Source: Parabacteroides sp.
Lineage (GTDB): Bacteria; Bacteroidota; Bacteroidia; Bacteroidales; Tannerellaceae
Assembly (NCBI GenBank): GCA_017937385.1
Contig: JAGBDR010000004.1
Span: 1 to 64,000 of the forward strand
Direction of reading: 5' to 3'
DNA: 64,000 nt
Below are positions 17,980-27,034 of the stretch, in pieces. The notes below the pieces were generated by a model, which saw only the letters and a program-made list of their open reading frames with translations, had not been told where the DNA came from and searched no databases. The translations under genes were made by a program, and so were the position numbers. Every line of letters begins with the position of its first letter. Within the stretch, counting starts at the first letter, position 1.

Positions 17980-19662
17980 ATGAAAAAAATACTATATAGC
18001 TTATTAGTTACGTGTTTAGCCTCTTGCAACGACTTGGATATGAATCCGTTGGGGGAAGGCTCGAGTGAAAATTGGTATTCGACTGAAACAGAATTGAATA
18101 TGTCTGTCCGAAATTTGTATTATGATTGGTATTGGACTTTGGATGATGATGCTTATACCGATGACTGGACGAACCGTACGGATTTGTCCCCGATTTTGTC
18201 CGCGACAATTAACGGGCAGTCAAGCCAGGTGACATCTCTTTGGACCTATTCGTATCGTGCGATAGCGCAAGCAAACACGATTTTGGATAATCTGCCCAAA
18301 TCTGAACAGTGCGGGATTGCTTCAAACGTGTTGGAACAGAGTAAAGCTGAAGCCTTGTTCGTCCGTGCGGCCCAGTATGCGAAGTTGGTATCTCATTTCG
18401 GAGATGTCGTTTATGTCACGACTTCTATCACTGATTTGAATGAAGCATTTAAAATGGGGAGAACCGACAAGGCGACGGTCATTAAAGGGGTTTATGATGA
18501 TTTTGATCAGGCAGCGACCCTTTTGCCTCTTGAATATTCTGGAGAAGAACATGTGGCAAAGGGTACGGCTTATGCGATGAAAGCCCGTTTTGCACTGTAT
18601 AATGGAGATTATGAGATTGCAGCGGAAGCCGCGCAAAATTGTATGGAATTGGGAGTGTACGATTTGCATCCTGATTTTTCGGATCTGTTCCATTGTAGAA
18701 CAAAAAGCTCAAAGGAATTCATTTTTGTAAGACCCCGCTCGGTTGAATTGAATTCGGTTATCGGGACACAACCTTATTTGTCGAGAAACGGAGGTGGTTA
18801 CGCACAGTATGACCCTTCTTGGGACCTGTTTTGTTCGTTCTTGTGTACGGATGGGAAACCGATAGATGAATCGCCCTTGTTTGATCCCCATAATCCATTC
18901 AAGAACAGAGACCCGCGTTGTACTGAGACGATTGTTGAATTCGGTACAGCTCATGTCGGGTATATTTATGAACCTCATCCGGATTCTTTGTATGTGATGA
19001 ATTTGAAGACCGGTGTACCGGAATTGAATAAAGATACCCGTACAAACGGCCAGTATGCTTCTTACAATGGCTTGGTATGGAAAAAATGGGTGGATGACAG
19101 TTATACTCAGAATGGTTATACGGCTGATAAGAATGAAATAATCATGCGATATGCAGATGTTTTGTTGATGTACGCCGAAGCTAAAATTGAATTGGGGAAA
19201 GTAGATCAATCCGTATTGGATGCAATCAATGCTGTTAGAGCAAGGGCGTATGGTGTCAATAAGTCGGCTGTGGATAAATATCCGGCTGTTACGACTTTGG
19301 ATATAGCGGAACTTCGTAAGATCATCCGTTTTGAAAGACGTATGGAGTTCGCATTTGAAGGTTTGCGCTATATGGACCTGATTCGTTGGAAGTTGGCGGA
19401 AAAGGCTTTGAATACGAATATCTATGGAATGTTGGATCCGGAACCGTTACGCGAACATGTGGTAAATAAGGGTTTATGGTTTTTCCCGGAAACACCGGCG
19501 GTCGATGATAATGGTTTAGCTGACTTTACGAAGATGTATAACCAAGGACAGATTAAATTATTGATTGAACGTAAATTTGATGCAACCAAGCAATATCTGT
19601 GGCCGATTCCGACAAAGGAAATCTTGATAAATGATAACCTGAAGCAAAATCCGGGATATTGA
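17980..19662 (+). CDS. SusD/RagB family surface glycan-binding lipoprotein
   Basis: 560 residues with a lipoprotein signal ending LASC (Cys16) and a mature start DLDMNPLGEGSSENWYS that nearly repeats the other SusD at 4796. Conserved late blocks are DVLLMYAEAKIEL, ERRMEFAFEGLRYMDLIRWK and QYLWPIPTKEILINDNLKQNPGY. It forms the surface lid of the SusC transporter directly upstream and shares its transcript. The likeness of the two SusD and the two SusC proteins suggests that the two halves of the locus arose by duplication and act on related glycans. Confidence 0.96.
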   Translation: MKKILYSLLVTCLASCNDLDMNPLGEGSSENWYSTETELNMSVRNLYYDWYWTLDDDAYTDDWTNRTDLSPILSATINGQSSQVTSLWTYSYRAIAQANTILDNLPKSEQCGIASNVLEQSKAEALFVRAAQYAKLVSHFGDVVYVTTSITDLNEAFKMGRTDKATVIKGVYDDFDQAATLLPLEYSGEEHVAKGTAYAMKARFALYNGDYEIAAEAAQNCMELGVYDLHPDFSDLFHCRTKSSKEFIFVRPRSVELNSVIGTQPYLSRNGGGYAQYDPSWDLFCSFLCTDGKPIDESPLFDPHNPFKNRDPRCTETIVEFGTAHVGYIYEPHPDSLYVMNLKTGVPELNKDTRTNGQYASYNGLVWKKWVDDSYTQNGYTADKNEIIMRYADVLLMYAEAKIELGKVDQSVLDAINAVRARAYGVNKSAVDKYPAVTTLDIAELRKIIRFERRMEFAFEGLRYMDLIRWKLAEKALNTNIYGMLDPEPLREHVVNKGLWFFPETPAVDDNGLADFTKMYNQGQIKLLIERKFDATKQYLWPIPTKEILINDNLKQNPGY

Positions 19663-19676
19663 TAACGTAGGTAAGG

Positions 19677-19717
19677 AGGCTGTGCCAAGTTCATTTTGGC
19701 ACAGCCTTGTATTTTTT
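19677..19717 (+). terminator. Rho-independent terminator after the second susD
   Basis: AGGCTGTGCCAA and TTGGCACAGCCT form a 12-bp stem with a short loop, followed by a T-rich tail. The hydrolase gene starts 20 bases later, so its expression may be lower than that of susC/susD or depend on read-through. Confidence 0.85.
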
Positions 19718-19736
19718 AACACAAAAGGACTATAAG

Positions 19737-22700
19737 ATGAATCTGTTGTATGTTGGATTATTTCTGTTCTTTTTTTGTGTGCCTGTTTTGCATGCAAGAG
19801 AAAGGACCCATTCTTTTGAAGAACTGGAAAAAGAATTTGACAAAGTCTCCGTTCAGTACCGGCCCGTTCCATTTTGGAGTTGGAATTATAAGATAACAAG
19901 GTCGGAAATCGATCGTATGTTGTCCGATTTCAAGGAAAACGGATTCGGAGGGGTATTTGTTCATCCCCGTTATGGGATGGAAACAGAATACCTGTCGGAT
20001 GAATGGTTTGATTTGTATAGCCATACAATCGAACAGGGAGAAAAGTTAGGATTGGATATCTGGCTATATGACGAAAATGCTTATCCGAGTGGTTTTGCTG
20101 GTGGATTATTGCCGAGTCAGATGCCGGAGTCATATACACAGGGGCATGGTTTGATGCCTTATAAGATGACCCTGTTGCCGGATGATTATCGTTCCTATTA
20201 TATCATTTTGGAAGAGCAAGGTGGGGAATACCGTGATATCACCCGTTCGGCATCGGCTTATGTTGGGAAGAAAGGTAATTTTATGCTTTACCGGAAAACG
20301 TATGCGGCAGATAACACACAACCTTCAAGGGCTTGGTATGCCGGGTTTACTTATACGGATTTGTTATTGCCGGGAGTGACGGATAAATTTATTGAGATAA
20401 CGATGTCTGGTTATGAGAAAAACTACCGGTCGAAATTCGGGAAGAGTATCAAAGGGGTTTTCTCTGATGAAATTAACATACGTTCTTCTGGTGGAGTTCG
20501 TTGGACTCCGGATCTATTTGATGTTTTTGAGGCAAGATACGGATATGACTTACGGCCGCATTTGCCTTCTTTACATTTGCAGATAGGGAATTGGAAAAAA
20601 GTCCGTTATGAATATGCCAAACTGTTATCCGATCTTTTCATCGAAAGATGGGCAAAACCTTGGTATGAATATTGCTCGAAGCATGATTTGATTTGGACTG
20701 GGCATTATTGGGAACAAACTTGGCCGCGTATAGAACAGGTCCCCGATAATATGGCGATGAATGCTTGGCAGCAGATGCCCGGCGTCGATATGTTGTCCAA
20801 TTCATTTGATGAGAAAAGCACTTCCGGCATGTTTGGCAATGTCCGGGTTTTGAAAGAGGCTAAAAGCGCAGCAAATCAAATGGGGCGTGAGCGTTTTTTG
20901 TGTGAGGCTTATGGTGGCGGTGGCTGGAATATGGGTTTGAAAGATTTTAAACGGTATAGTGATTGGCTGAATGTGATGGGGGTGAATTTTATGAATCAGC
21001 ATCTTTCGCACATGAGCTTTGTCGGTGTCCGAAAATATGACTGGCCGCCTATGTTTTGTTCGATGGCTCCTTGGTGGAAGGATTATAAGGTGTTGAACGA
21101 GTATACGGCGAGAATGTCCGCGGCGTTGACTTTGGGAAAACAGAAACATGATATATTGGTATTGGAACCGACTACAACAACTTGGATGTATGCACAACAT
21201 ATAGGTGATGAAGGTAATAGAACGGCTCAAAAAATCGCCGATTCATTTCAGTCTTTTGTGACGGAATTGTCAAAGAAACAGGTTGAGTATGATTTGGGTT
21301 GTGAGCATATTATCGAAAATAACGGTAGGGTGGAAAATGACAAACTGATTGTCGGGGAGTGTGCGTATGGGACTGTCATCATACCGGAGCTGGTGGAAAA
21401 CATGAGCCGGAGATGTTTTGAATTATTGCAAGCCTTTGTCAGACAAGGGGGAAAAGTGATCGCTTGTTCCCGGCCGGACCGTATAGATGGCGTCCGTTCT
21501 GAAAAAATATTGGATTTTTTTCGGAACGGGCAGGTTCTGTATGTTGAAAATCGGACAGACAAAAGGCTTTATGATCATCTTGGCAGTCCGTCCATCTCTT
21601 TTAAGAAGATAGAAGGCGGCAATTTCTATCATTTAAGGGAAGAGTATGCAGATGGGCAACTTCTGCTGGTAACCAATTCATCCTTGTCCGAAACATCCTT
21701 TTTTATGATCGAAATAGAAGGCCGGTCAGTCATTGAATTGGATGCTTTTACCGGTGATATGTTTCTCTATCCTTCTGAAAGGCAATATGGGAATGTACAG
21801 TTTTCCGGTAGCCTGGCACCTGCTGGCAGCATGTTGTTTTTTATTCGTCCTGATAAGGCGAATGGGCTGAAGATGAGGAAAACGTTTACCGGTAATGGAT
21901 ATAAACTGGAGGCTTCCGGTAAGATGAAAACCAAAAGGCTTCGGGATAATGCTTTGATAATCGATTATCTGGATTTGAAACAGAACGGGATCATACGAAC
22001 AGGACAATATTTTATGGATGCCAATTTCGATGTTTTCCGGGCAGCCGGTTTCAAAGAGGGGAATCCGTGGTTTCGGGCTGTACAGTTCAAACAGGATATC
22101 GTCAATAAGGATGTTTCGGATGCACCGGTATTTTCAACTGTCTATTCGTTTGAAATTGCGGAAAGTTTGAATGATTTATCTTCGTGCAAATTATTGTGTG
22201 AAAGGGCTTGTTTGTATGATATAAAGGTCAATGGGCAATGGGTCGACAAGATGGGCGTTTCTTTTTTGGACAAGGATTTTAGTTTGATCCCTATCGCTTC
22301 TTGGCTACATGCCGGAACAAATACAATTGAGATGGCGGTAAAACAATTCTCGGTCGATGCCGAGATTGAACCGATCTATATTTTGGGTGATTTCTCTGTT
22401 GTCTCCAAAGATAATAAATGGGTGATAGCGGGTGAACAGCCGGTCGTTTATCCTGCATCCAACCAGGAGATCGGTGCTCCTTTTTATCCCTGGGAGATAT
22501 GTTATGAAAAGTCGTATCGTTTGGAGAATGTAAAAGATTCGTATTGGCTGTCTGTCCCGAAATGGAAAGGTTGTGTGCTTCAGGTATGGGTCAATGGCGA
22601 GAAATCTGGGATCCTGTTTACGGAACCTTACAGGTTGGACGTTACGGATTTTATGAAACAGGGTGATAACGTGATTGAATTAAGGGTTATCGGTTCAATG

Positions 22701-22856
22701 GATAATTTTTTCGGTCCGCACCATAGCCGGAGCAAGGGTTTGACTCCTCCTTGGGATTGGCAGAAGCATGATGGAAACAACGATGCTGATGGATATATGC
22801 TGACGGAGTATGGTTTATTGGATGATTTCGACTTGTTGAACATCAAATGTAAGTGA
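19737..22856 (+). CDS. Secreted glycoside hydrolase, GH106-like (putative alpha-L-rhamnosidase)
   Basis: 1,039 residues from ATG 19737; the open frame to its left runs through the terminator and is not used. A Sec signal peptide ends near HARER. The catalytic region begins with YRPVPFWSWNYKITRSEIDRM and continues with FGGVFVHPRYGMETEYLSDEWFDL and DIWLYDENAYPSGFAGG, the pattern of GH106 alpha-L-rhamnosidases and close relatives. A putative acidic catalytic segment is VFSDEINIRSSGG near residue 242. The last 300 residues look like GH2-type beta-sandwich modules (LQVWVNGEKSG, NTIEMAVKQF). Rhamnosidase activity is inferred from family resemblance; related clades act on other sugars. It is the only clear glycoside hydrolase in the window. 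Confidence 0.7.
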   Translation: MNLLYVGLFLFFFCVPVLHARERTHSFEELEKEFDKVSVQYRPVPFWSWNYKITRSEIDRMLSDFKENGFGGVFVHPRYGMETEYLSDEWFDLYSHTIEQGEKLGLDIWLYDENAYPSGFAGGLLPSQMPESYTQGHGLMPYKMTLLPDDYRSYYIILEEQGGEYRDITRSASAYVGKKGNFMLYRKTYAADNTQPSRAWYAGFTYTDLLLPGVTDKFIEITMSGYEKNYRSKFGKSIKGVFSDEINIRSSGGVRWTPDLFDVFEARYGYDLRPHLPSLHLQIGNWKKVRYEYAKLLSDLFIERWAKPWYEYCSKHDLIWTGHYWEQTWPRIEQVPDNMAMNAWQQMPGVDMLSNSFDEKSTSGMFGNVRVLKEAKSAANQMGRERFLCEAYGGGGWNMGLKDFKRYSDWLNVMGVNFMNQHLSHMSFVGVRKYDWPPMFCSMAPWWKDYKVLNEYTARMSAALTLGKQKHDILVLEPTTTTWMYAQHIGDEGNRTAQKIADSFQSFVTELSKKQVEYDLGCEHIIENNGRVENDKLIVGECAYGTVIIPELVENMSRRCFELLQAFVRQGGKVIACSRPDRIDGVRSEKILDFFRNGQVLYVENRTDKRLYDHLGSPSISFKKIEGGNFYHLREEYADGQLLLVTNSSLSETSFFMIEIEGRSVIELDAFTGDMFLYPSERQYGNVQFSGSLAPAGSMLFFIRPDKANGLKMRKTFTGNGYKLEASGKMKTKRLRDNALIIDYLDLKQNGIIRTGQYFMDANFDVFRAAGFKEGNPWFRAVQFKQDIVNKDVSDAPVFSTVYSFEIAESLNDLSSCKLLCERACLYDIKVNGQWVDKMGVSFLDKDFSLIPIASWLHAGTNTIEMAVKQFSVDAEIEPIYILGDFSVVSKDNKWVIAGEQPVVYPASNQEIGAPFYPWEICYEKSYRLENVKDSYWLSVPKWKGCVLQVWVNGEKSGILFTEPYRLDVTDFMKQGDNVIELRVIGSMDNFFGPHHSRSKGLTPPWDWQKHDGNNDADGYMLTEYGLLDDFDLLNIKCK

Positions 22857-22959
22857 TTTTATTGGTTTTCTGAAAAGACACGGGTATCTGTAGTTTTTAC
22901 GACCAATTGGACACGGACAACAATCACAACTGGGAATCTCCGGCAAGTGTCGTCTTTTC

Positions 22960-23853
22960 TTATAACTGTTTCCTGAAAACGGAGGGCGACATGCCGGTCT
23001 TCTGGCGGAAGAGGCGTGCAAAATGGTTGGGATAGACAAATCCCAACCGAATGGCAATGTCGTTGATGGACAAAGAGTTATCGGAAAGTAACGACTTGGC
23101 TCTTTCCAGCAACTTGTTTTGGAGGAATACCTGCGGAGTAACTCCTATCTCGCGTCTTACGATGTCACCGAAATAGCTTGGCGTGAGATGGAATTGTTCG
23201 GCACACCATGCCACAGTGGGCGGACCCAGACGACGCGCCATGTCACCGTTGCCGCCCCAATAGCCGTCAAGCAGCGATTCCAGACGGCGCATGAGATCTG
23301 ACGAGTGCATGGTATTTGTGTCAAACTGCCGCTCGTAGAACCGACGGCAGAAGGTGAGCATTTGGCCTATTCCTAAACGAAGCATGTGGCTGGTAAATTC
23401 GTCATCGGGTGCCTGCAGTTCGGTGTTGATATTGTTAAAACAGTTTACGATGACCCTCCGCTCAGTGTCGTAAAGTTCCAGAGCCTCCGCCACTTTGTAG
23501 TCAAAGAAGTTGAACATATAGAAGTCTCGGCCCAGGCCCGTACCGTTGAGCAGTTCGGGGCGGAAGGCAAGCATCAGCCCGTGGGGTTTTATCCTGTCGT
23601 CAAGGTTCATTGATACCACATCGCCCGGCTTCATCGTGAACATGGTACCAGCACGATAGTGCATACAGGTGTCACGAAGTACAAGTTCTCCAAAATCAAC
23701 TTCCATCAGCACCACACAATACATTCCAAAATCGGTAGGAGCGAACAACGAGAGGTCTGCATCCTGCAAACGCCCTACACTAACCAGCGGATGATAACTC
23801 GGCTGATGGAAATAATGGTTGAACTGGTCTATGTTTTCTACCTTTTTATGCAT
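22960..23853 (-). CDS. AraC family transcriptional regulator
   Basis: 297 residues. The N-terminal two thirds resemble a cupin-like sensor domain (GTMFTMKPGDVVSMN, KPHGLMLAF). The C-terminal 100 residues hold the double helix-turn-helix of AraC proteins (PTVAWCAEQFHLTPSYFGDIVRREIG, then SINDIAIRLGFVYPNHFARLFRQKTGMSPSVFR). It is divergent from the beta-eliminating lyase at 24037, and the 183-base gap contains repeated TTGGT words, so it most likely controls that gene and itself. The ligand is unknown; an aromatic amino acid or product would fit the neighbour but is a guess. Confidence 0.9.
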   Translation of the reverse strand: MHKKVENIDQFNHYFHQPSYHPLVSVGRLQDADLSLFAPTDFGMYCVVLMEVDFGELVLRDTCMHYRAGTMFTMKPGDVVSMNLDDRIKPHGLMLAFRPELLNGTGLGRDFYMFNFFDYKVAEALELYDTERRVIVNCFNNINTELQAPDDEFTSHMLRLGIGQMLTFCRRFYERQFDTNTMHSSDLMRRLESLLDGYWGGNGDMARRLGPPTVAWCAEQFHLTPSYFGDIVRREIGVTPQVFLQNKLLERAKSLLSDNSLSINDIAIRLGFVYPNHFARLFRQKTGMSPSVFRKQL

Positions 23854-23866
23854 ACGGATAACTTTA

Positions 23867-23935
23867 ATTTTGGTATAAAATTAGGGTAATTATTGGTCTT
23901 ATTGGTAATTTCGGTAGGTGATTTTGGTATATAAA
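23867..23935. promoter_or_regulatory. Putative AraC-type operator repeats
   Basis: Between the divergent genes, ATTTTGGTATA occurs twice (23867 and 23921). Between these copies, TTATTGGT and GGTAATT words are repeated at 23884-23910. Direct repeats of this kind are common binding sites for AraC proteins. Confidence 0.45.
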
Positions 23936-24000
23936 TGCAAAAACGATAAAAAAGGTAGATTTTGCAATAATATATCTCTGCCGTCATAGCCGGCTTTTCG

Positions 24001-24008
24001 TATTTTTG
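24001..24008 (+). promoter_or_regulatory. -7 box (TATTTTTG) of the lyase promoter
   Basis: TATTTTTG matches TAnnTTTG and lies 29 bases before the ATG. A weak -33 match, TCTG, ends 20 bases upstream at 23980. Confidence 0.55.
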
Positions 24009-24036
24009 CGCGAAACTTCGATTAAAAAATAGAAAA

Positions 24037-25485
24037 ATGGCTGTAAAATTTTACAAGGGCGAGAACCAGGTTCCGCTCGAGATGCACAAAGTGCGAATGA
24101 TCCAGAAGCTCTCGCTGTTGCCGGTGGAAGAGCGTCTGAAGAAGATCCAAGAAGCGGGCAACAATACCTTCCTGCTGCAAAACAAGGACATATATCTTGA
24201 TATGCTCACCGATTCAGGGGTTAACGGCATGTCCGACCTCCAGTTTGCATCGATGATGCAGGCCGATGATTCATACGCCGGCTCTGAGACGTTCAACCGT
24301 GTGAAGGCGGCGGTGAAAGAGGTATTCGGCACAGAAAATGTTTTGCCCGCCCATCAGGGACGCGCGTGCGAGAACATTCTCGCTGAGGCTTTCGTAAAAC
24401 CGGGCATGGTGGCGCTGATGAACTTCCATTTTACCACCACCAAGGCACATATCACACGGGTTGGCGGTTCGGTAGAGGAACTTATCGACCCTAAAGGGTT
24501 GTTGCCACAGAGCAACGATCCGTTCAAAGGAAACTTCAACCTTGACAACCTGCGTAGCCGTATTGCCGAGATTGGTCCGGAGAACGTGGCGTTTGTACGT
24601 GTGGAGTCGGGTACAAACCTCATCGGAGGACAGCCGGTGTCGCTTGAAAACATGCTTGCCGTGACTGATATTTGCCACGACATGGGCGTGAAATCCATAC
24701 TTGATGCCTCGTTGCTGCAAGACAACGTCTATTTCATGAAAACCCGCGAAGCACGATGCAAGTATATGGATATCAAGGATATCTATCATCTGCTTGCCGA
24801 CCATTTCGACATTATCTACTTCTCTGCCCGTAAATTGGGTTTTGCCAAAGGCGGTATCATCACGTCGAAAGATCCCAAATACACCCGAAGCATGATGGAG
24901 TACATACCGCTCTACGAAGGATTCCTTACCTACGGCGGTATCGATGTGCGCACCATGGAAGCGATGGCACAGGGACTTTATGAGTCGCTCGACATGGAGT
25001 ATATCAATCAGGGACCGGAGTTCATCAACTATCTTGCCAAAGAGCTCGCTGATTATGGCGTACCCGTGATTCTGCCTGCCGGCGGCTTGGGATGTCACCT
25101 CAATGCCGGAGCTTTTTGCCCGGACGTGCCCCACGGACAGTATCCGGCCGGAGCGGTGGCGGCCGCCATGTATATTGCCGGAGGTATCCGGGGCATGGAA
25201 CGCGGTACCCTGTCGGAACAGCGTAACTCCGATGGTTCAGAACCATACGCCGAACTGGAGTTGCTACGCCTTGCCGTTCCACGTCGTGTTTACACCTTGT
25301 CACAGCTGAAATATGTTGCCGACCGTGTGAAATGGCTATGGGACAACCGCTCGCTCATCGGCGGACTGGAATGGGTGGAAGAGCCATCTGTGCTCCGCTT
25401 CTTCTTCGGCCGCCTGAAAGAGATCGGCTATTGGCAGGAACAACTCGCGGAAAAATATCGCAAAGATTTCGGTGAAAGTTTGTAA
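24037..25485 (+). CDS. PLP-dependent beta-eliminating lyase, tyrosine phenol-lyase/tryptophanase family
   Basis: 482 residues. Fold-type I PLP enzyme expected to split an aromatic amino acid into pyruvate, ammonia and the aromatic leaving group. The PLP lysine is K266 in SARKLG. PLP-binding HQGRACEN and substrate-carboxylate LRLAVPRRVYT are present. Three positions that separate the two families follow tyrosine phenol-lyase: FTTT near 132 (Asp in tryptophanase), MERG with R389 (the Arg381 equivalent), and RFF with F455 (the Phe448 equivalent, His in tryptophanase). LTDSGVNGMSD and YAGSE also match tyrosine phenol-lyase. The Arg after the PLP-binding Asp, present in both reference enzymes, is replaced by L226 in DASLLQDN, and the residue after K266 differs too. 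The true substrate is therefore uncertain. It may be annotated elsewhere as tryptophanase. Confidence 0.85.
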   Translation: MAVKFYKGENQVPLEMHKVRMIQKLSLLPVEERLKKIQEAGNNTFLLQNKDIYLDMLTDSGVNGMSDLQFASMMQADDSYAGSETFNRVKAAVKEVFGTENVLPAHQGRACENILAEAFVKPGMVALMNFHFTTTKAHITRVGGSVEELIDPKGLLPQSNDPFKGNFNLDNLRSRIAEIGPENVAFVRVESGTNLIGGQPVSLENMLAVTDICHDMGVKSILDASLLQDNVYFMKTREARCKYMDIKDIYHLLADHFDIIYFSARKLGFAKGGIITSKDPKYTRSMMEYIPLYEGFLTYGGIDVRTMEAMAQGLYESLDMEYINQGPEFINYLAKELADYGVPVILPAGGLGCHLNAGAFCPDVPHGQYPAGAVAAAMYIAGGIRGMERGTLSEQRNSDGSEPYAELELLRLAVPRRVYTLSQLKYVADRVKWLWDNRSLIGGLEWVEEPSVLRFFFGRLKEIGYWQEQLAEKYRKDFGESL

Positions 25486-25516
25486 CTTCACTGCAACTTG
25501 CGGTTTACAAGTACAT

Positions 25517-25547
25517 GAGAGGGTGTTTTGATCACCCTCTTTTTATT
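25517..25547 (+). terminator. Terminator between convergent lyase and MFS genes
   Basis: GAGGGTG and CACCCTC form a short stem with a 7-base loop, followed by TTTTTATTTT. It ends the lyase transcript and overlaps the end of the convergent MFS gene. Confidence 0.75.
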
Positions 25548-26698
25548 TTCCCCCTAAATTGCAACCCCAGAAACACCCCTCCCGGCAGCAGTATGATTCC
25601 GGCAGAGACGAGCAGGGCTGTCTGGAGGGAGTACGTGTCATTCAGCCAGCCGATGAAGGGGGCGATGGCGGCGAACATCAGGCGGATGATGAAGTTGCGG
25701 ATGGAGAGTACCGTCGCCCGCATGTCGGAAAAGGTCATCTGGTTGATGTAGCCTTTGAGGATGGGAGTGGCAAAGCCACGGAAAATGTAGAAGACGAACA
25801 GAATGGCAAGGCCGGCATACGTGAGGTTGAATGCCAAGGCAATATATCCGCCGACGATGAAGACGAGGATCAGGATTCCCATCTTGCGCGGACCGAAGTA
25901 GCTGTCTACCCGGTCGGACCAGAGCGCGGCGAGGCCGACCATCAGGTTCAGAACCGTCCAGATAACGCCATACCAGGAGACGGGCGTTTTCAGATACATC
26001 AGGACCGGTTGTACGAACCAAGCCATCGTGAGCGTCGCTGCCCCGATAATGCCCGAATACATGATGTTGTAGCAAAGCCGTTTGTTCGTTACCAGCGAAT
26101 ATCGGATGATCCGGACGATCTCGTTTGCCGGATGCTGGATTTTGCTGGAACGGTTGACCTCCTCAAGGGCGAATGCTGCCGGGATGCCGATGAAAGCGAC
26201 CACCGCCTGTGCATAAAAGGGCAGACGGAGGGAATAAGCTGCCAAAAAACCTCCGAAGATACCCGCCAGTGCTTCGGCGAAATTGCCGATCATCGTGATT
26301 CGTCCCTCATACCGCAAATAGACGTTCTCTTTTTGGTACCGGACGGTTGTGTCGTATAAGAGCGCGGAGTCCGCACCGTTCACTAAGGTTTGTCCCGTGC
26401 CCAACAGGATTTCAGCGAAAAAGAAAGCTGTGAATGTCGAGGTGAACGAATAGCACAGGTAGCCGAGGAAGAAGAGGATACTTCCTGACAACAGGCATTT
26501 ACGACGCCCCCAGACATCGGCGAGATAACCCGACGGTATTTCCAACGTTACGGCGGCTACCGAATAGACACTCTTCAAGATAAATACATCCTGTAATCCT
26601 AACCCCTGTTTTTCGTAAAAAAGCACGATGATGGGCATGACCAGGGTGAACCATTTGGACAGTTTGATCAGATAAAGAGCCAGTATATTCCGTTTCAT
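25532..26698 (-). CDS. MFS transporter
   Basis: 388-residue inner-membrane carrier of the major facilitator superfamily with about 12 hydrophobic segments. The loop after the second segment reads GYLADVWGRRK, the MFS motif A. ATG 26698 (MKRNILALYLIKL) is preferred to the longer frame because the first membrane segment starts directly after it. The best guess is drug or small-molecule export, but no substrate-specific feature is visible. It converges with the lyase gene and shares its terminator region. Confidence 0.9.
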   Translation of the reverse strand: MKRNILALYLIKLSKWFTLVMPIIVLFYEKQGLGLQDVFILKSVYSVAAVTLEIPSGYLADVWGRRKCLLSGSILFFLGYLCYSFTSTFTAFFFAEILLGTGQTLVNGADSALLYDTTVRYQKENVYLRYEGRITMIGNFAEALAGIFGGFLAAYSLRLPFYAQAVVAFIGIPAAFALEEVNRSSKIQHPANEIVRIIRYSLVTNKRLCYNIMYSGIIGAATLTMAWFVQPVLMYLKTPVSWYGVIWTVLNLMVGLAALWSDRVDSYFGPRKMGILILVFIVGGYIALAFNLTYAGLAILFVFYIFRGFATPILKGYINQMTFSDMRATVLSIRNFIIRLMFAAIAPFIGWLNDTYSLQTALLVSAGIILLPGGVFLGLQFRGKIKRG

Positions 26699-26885
26699 GG
26701 TGCAAAAGTAGGAAATTGTTTTTATCAAAATGTCACTGCCACCCCATCTAAATAGGATTACTACCCCATGTTTTTGGAATTAGTAGCAAGGGTAATATTT
26801 TTTAACATAATAAAAAGTAGTGCTTTTAACAAATAATGGTGACAAAATGCTTTTCCCTTGAAAGAGTTGCGGAGTAAAATCCGGT

Positions 26886-26927
26886 AGTGTCCAATAATTA
26901 TACACCATTGTCTAATTATTGGACACT
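26886..26927 (+). promoter_or_regulatory. Upstream activator element 1 (double inverted repeat)
   Basis: Two 17-bp dyads of the form TGTCYAA-N3-TTRGACA, or close variants, stand side by side: TGTCCAATAATTATACA and TGTCTAATTATTGGACA. The outer arms AGTGTCCAATAATTA and TAATTATTGGACACT are also exact reverse complements. An almost identical element precedes the second transporter unit at 31298-31339. It ends 53 bases before a sigma-54-type -24 box, the kind of place where an NtrC-family activator would bind. Confidence 0.8.
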
Positions 26928-26980
26928 CTTAAAAAACGGATGGAATGACATTCTGTTGTATGTTAGATGATTAGCTGTTT

Positions 26981-26995
26981 TGGCACGCTTTTTGA
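26981..26995 (+). promoter_or_regulatory. Sigma-54 (RpoN) promoter 1
   Basis: TGGCACG-CTTT-TTGA matches the -24/-12 consensus TGGCACG-N4-TTGC except for the last base. It lies 39 bases upstream of the permease ATG. The rest of the 336-base gap left of this gene holds the activator element and nothing else I can recognise. Confidence 0.75.
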
Positions 26996-27034
26996 ATTTA
27001 AATGGGCAGAATAAAATAATAAACAATACACGAT

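Noticed and set aside
24037..25485. Simple tryptophanase call
   Set aside because: The residues that separate the families (FTTT, MERG, RFF) agree with tyrosine phenol-lyase, so the narrower name was not used.
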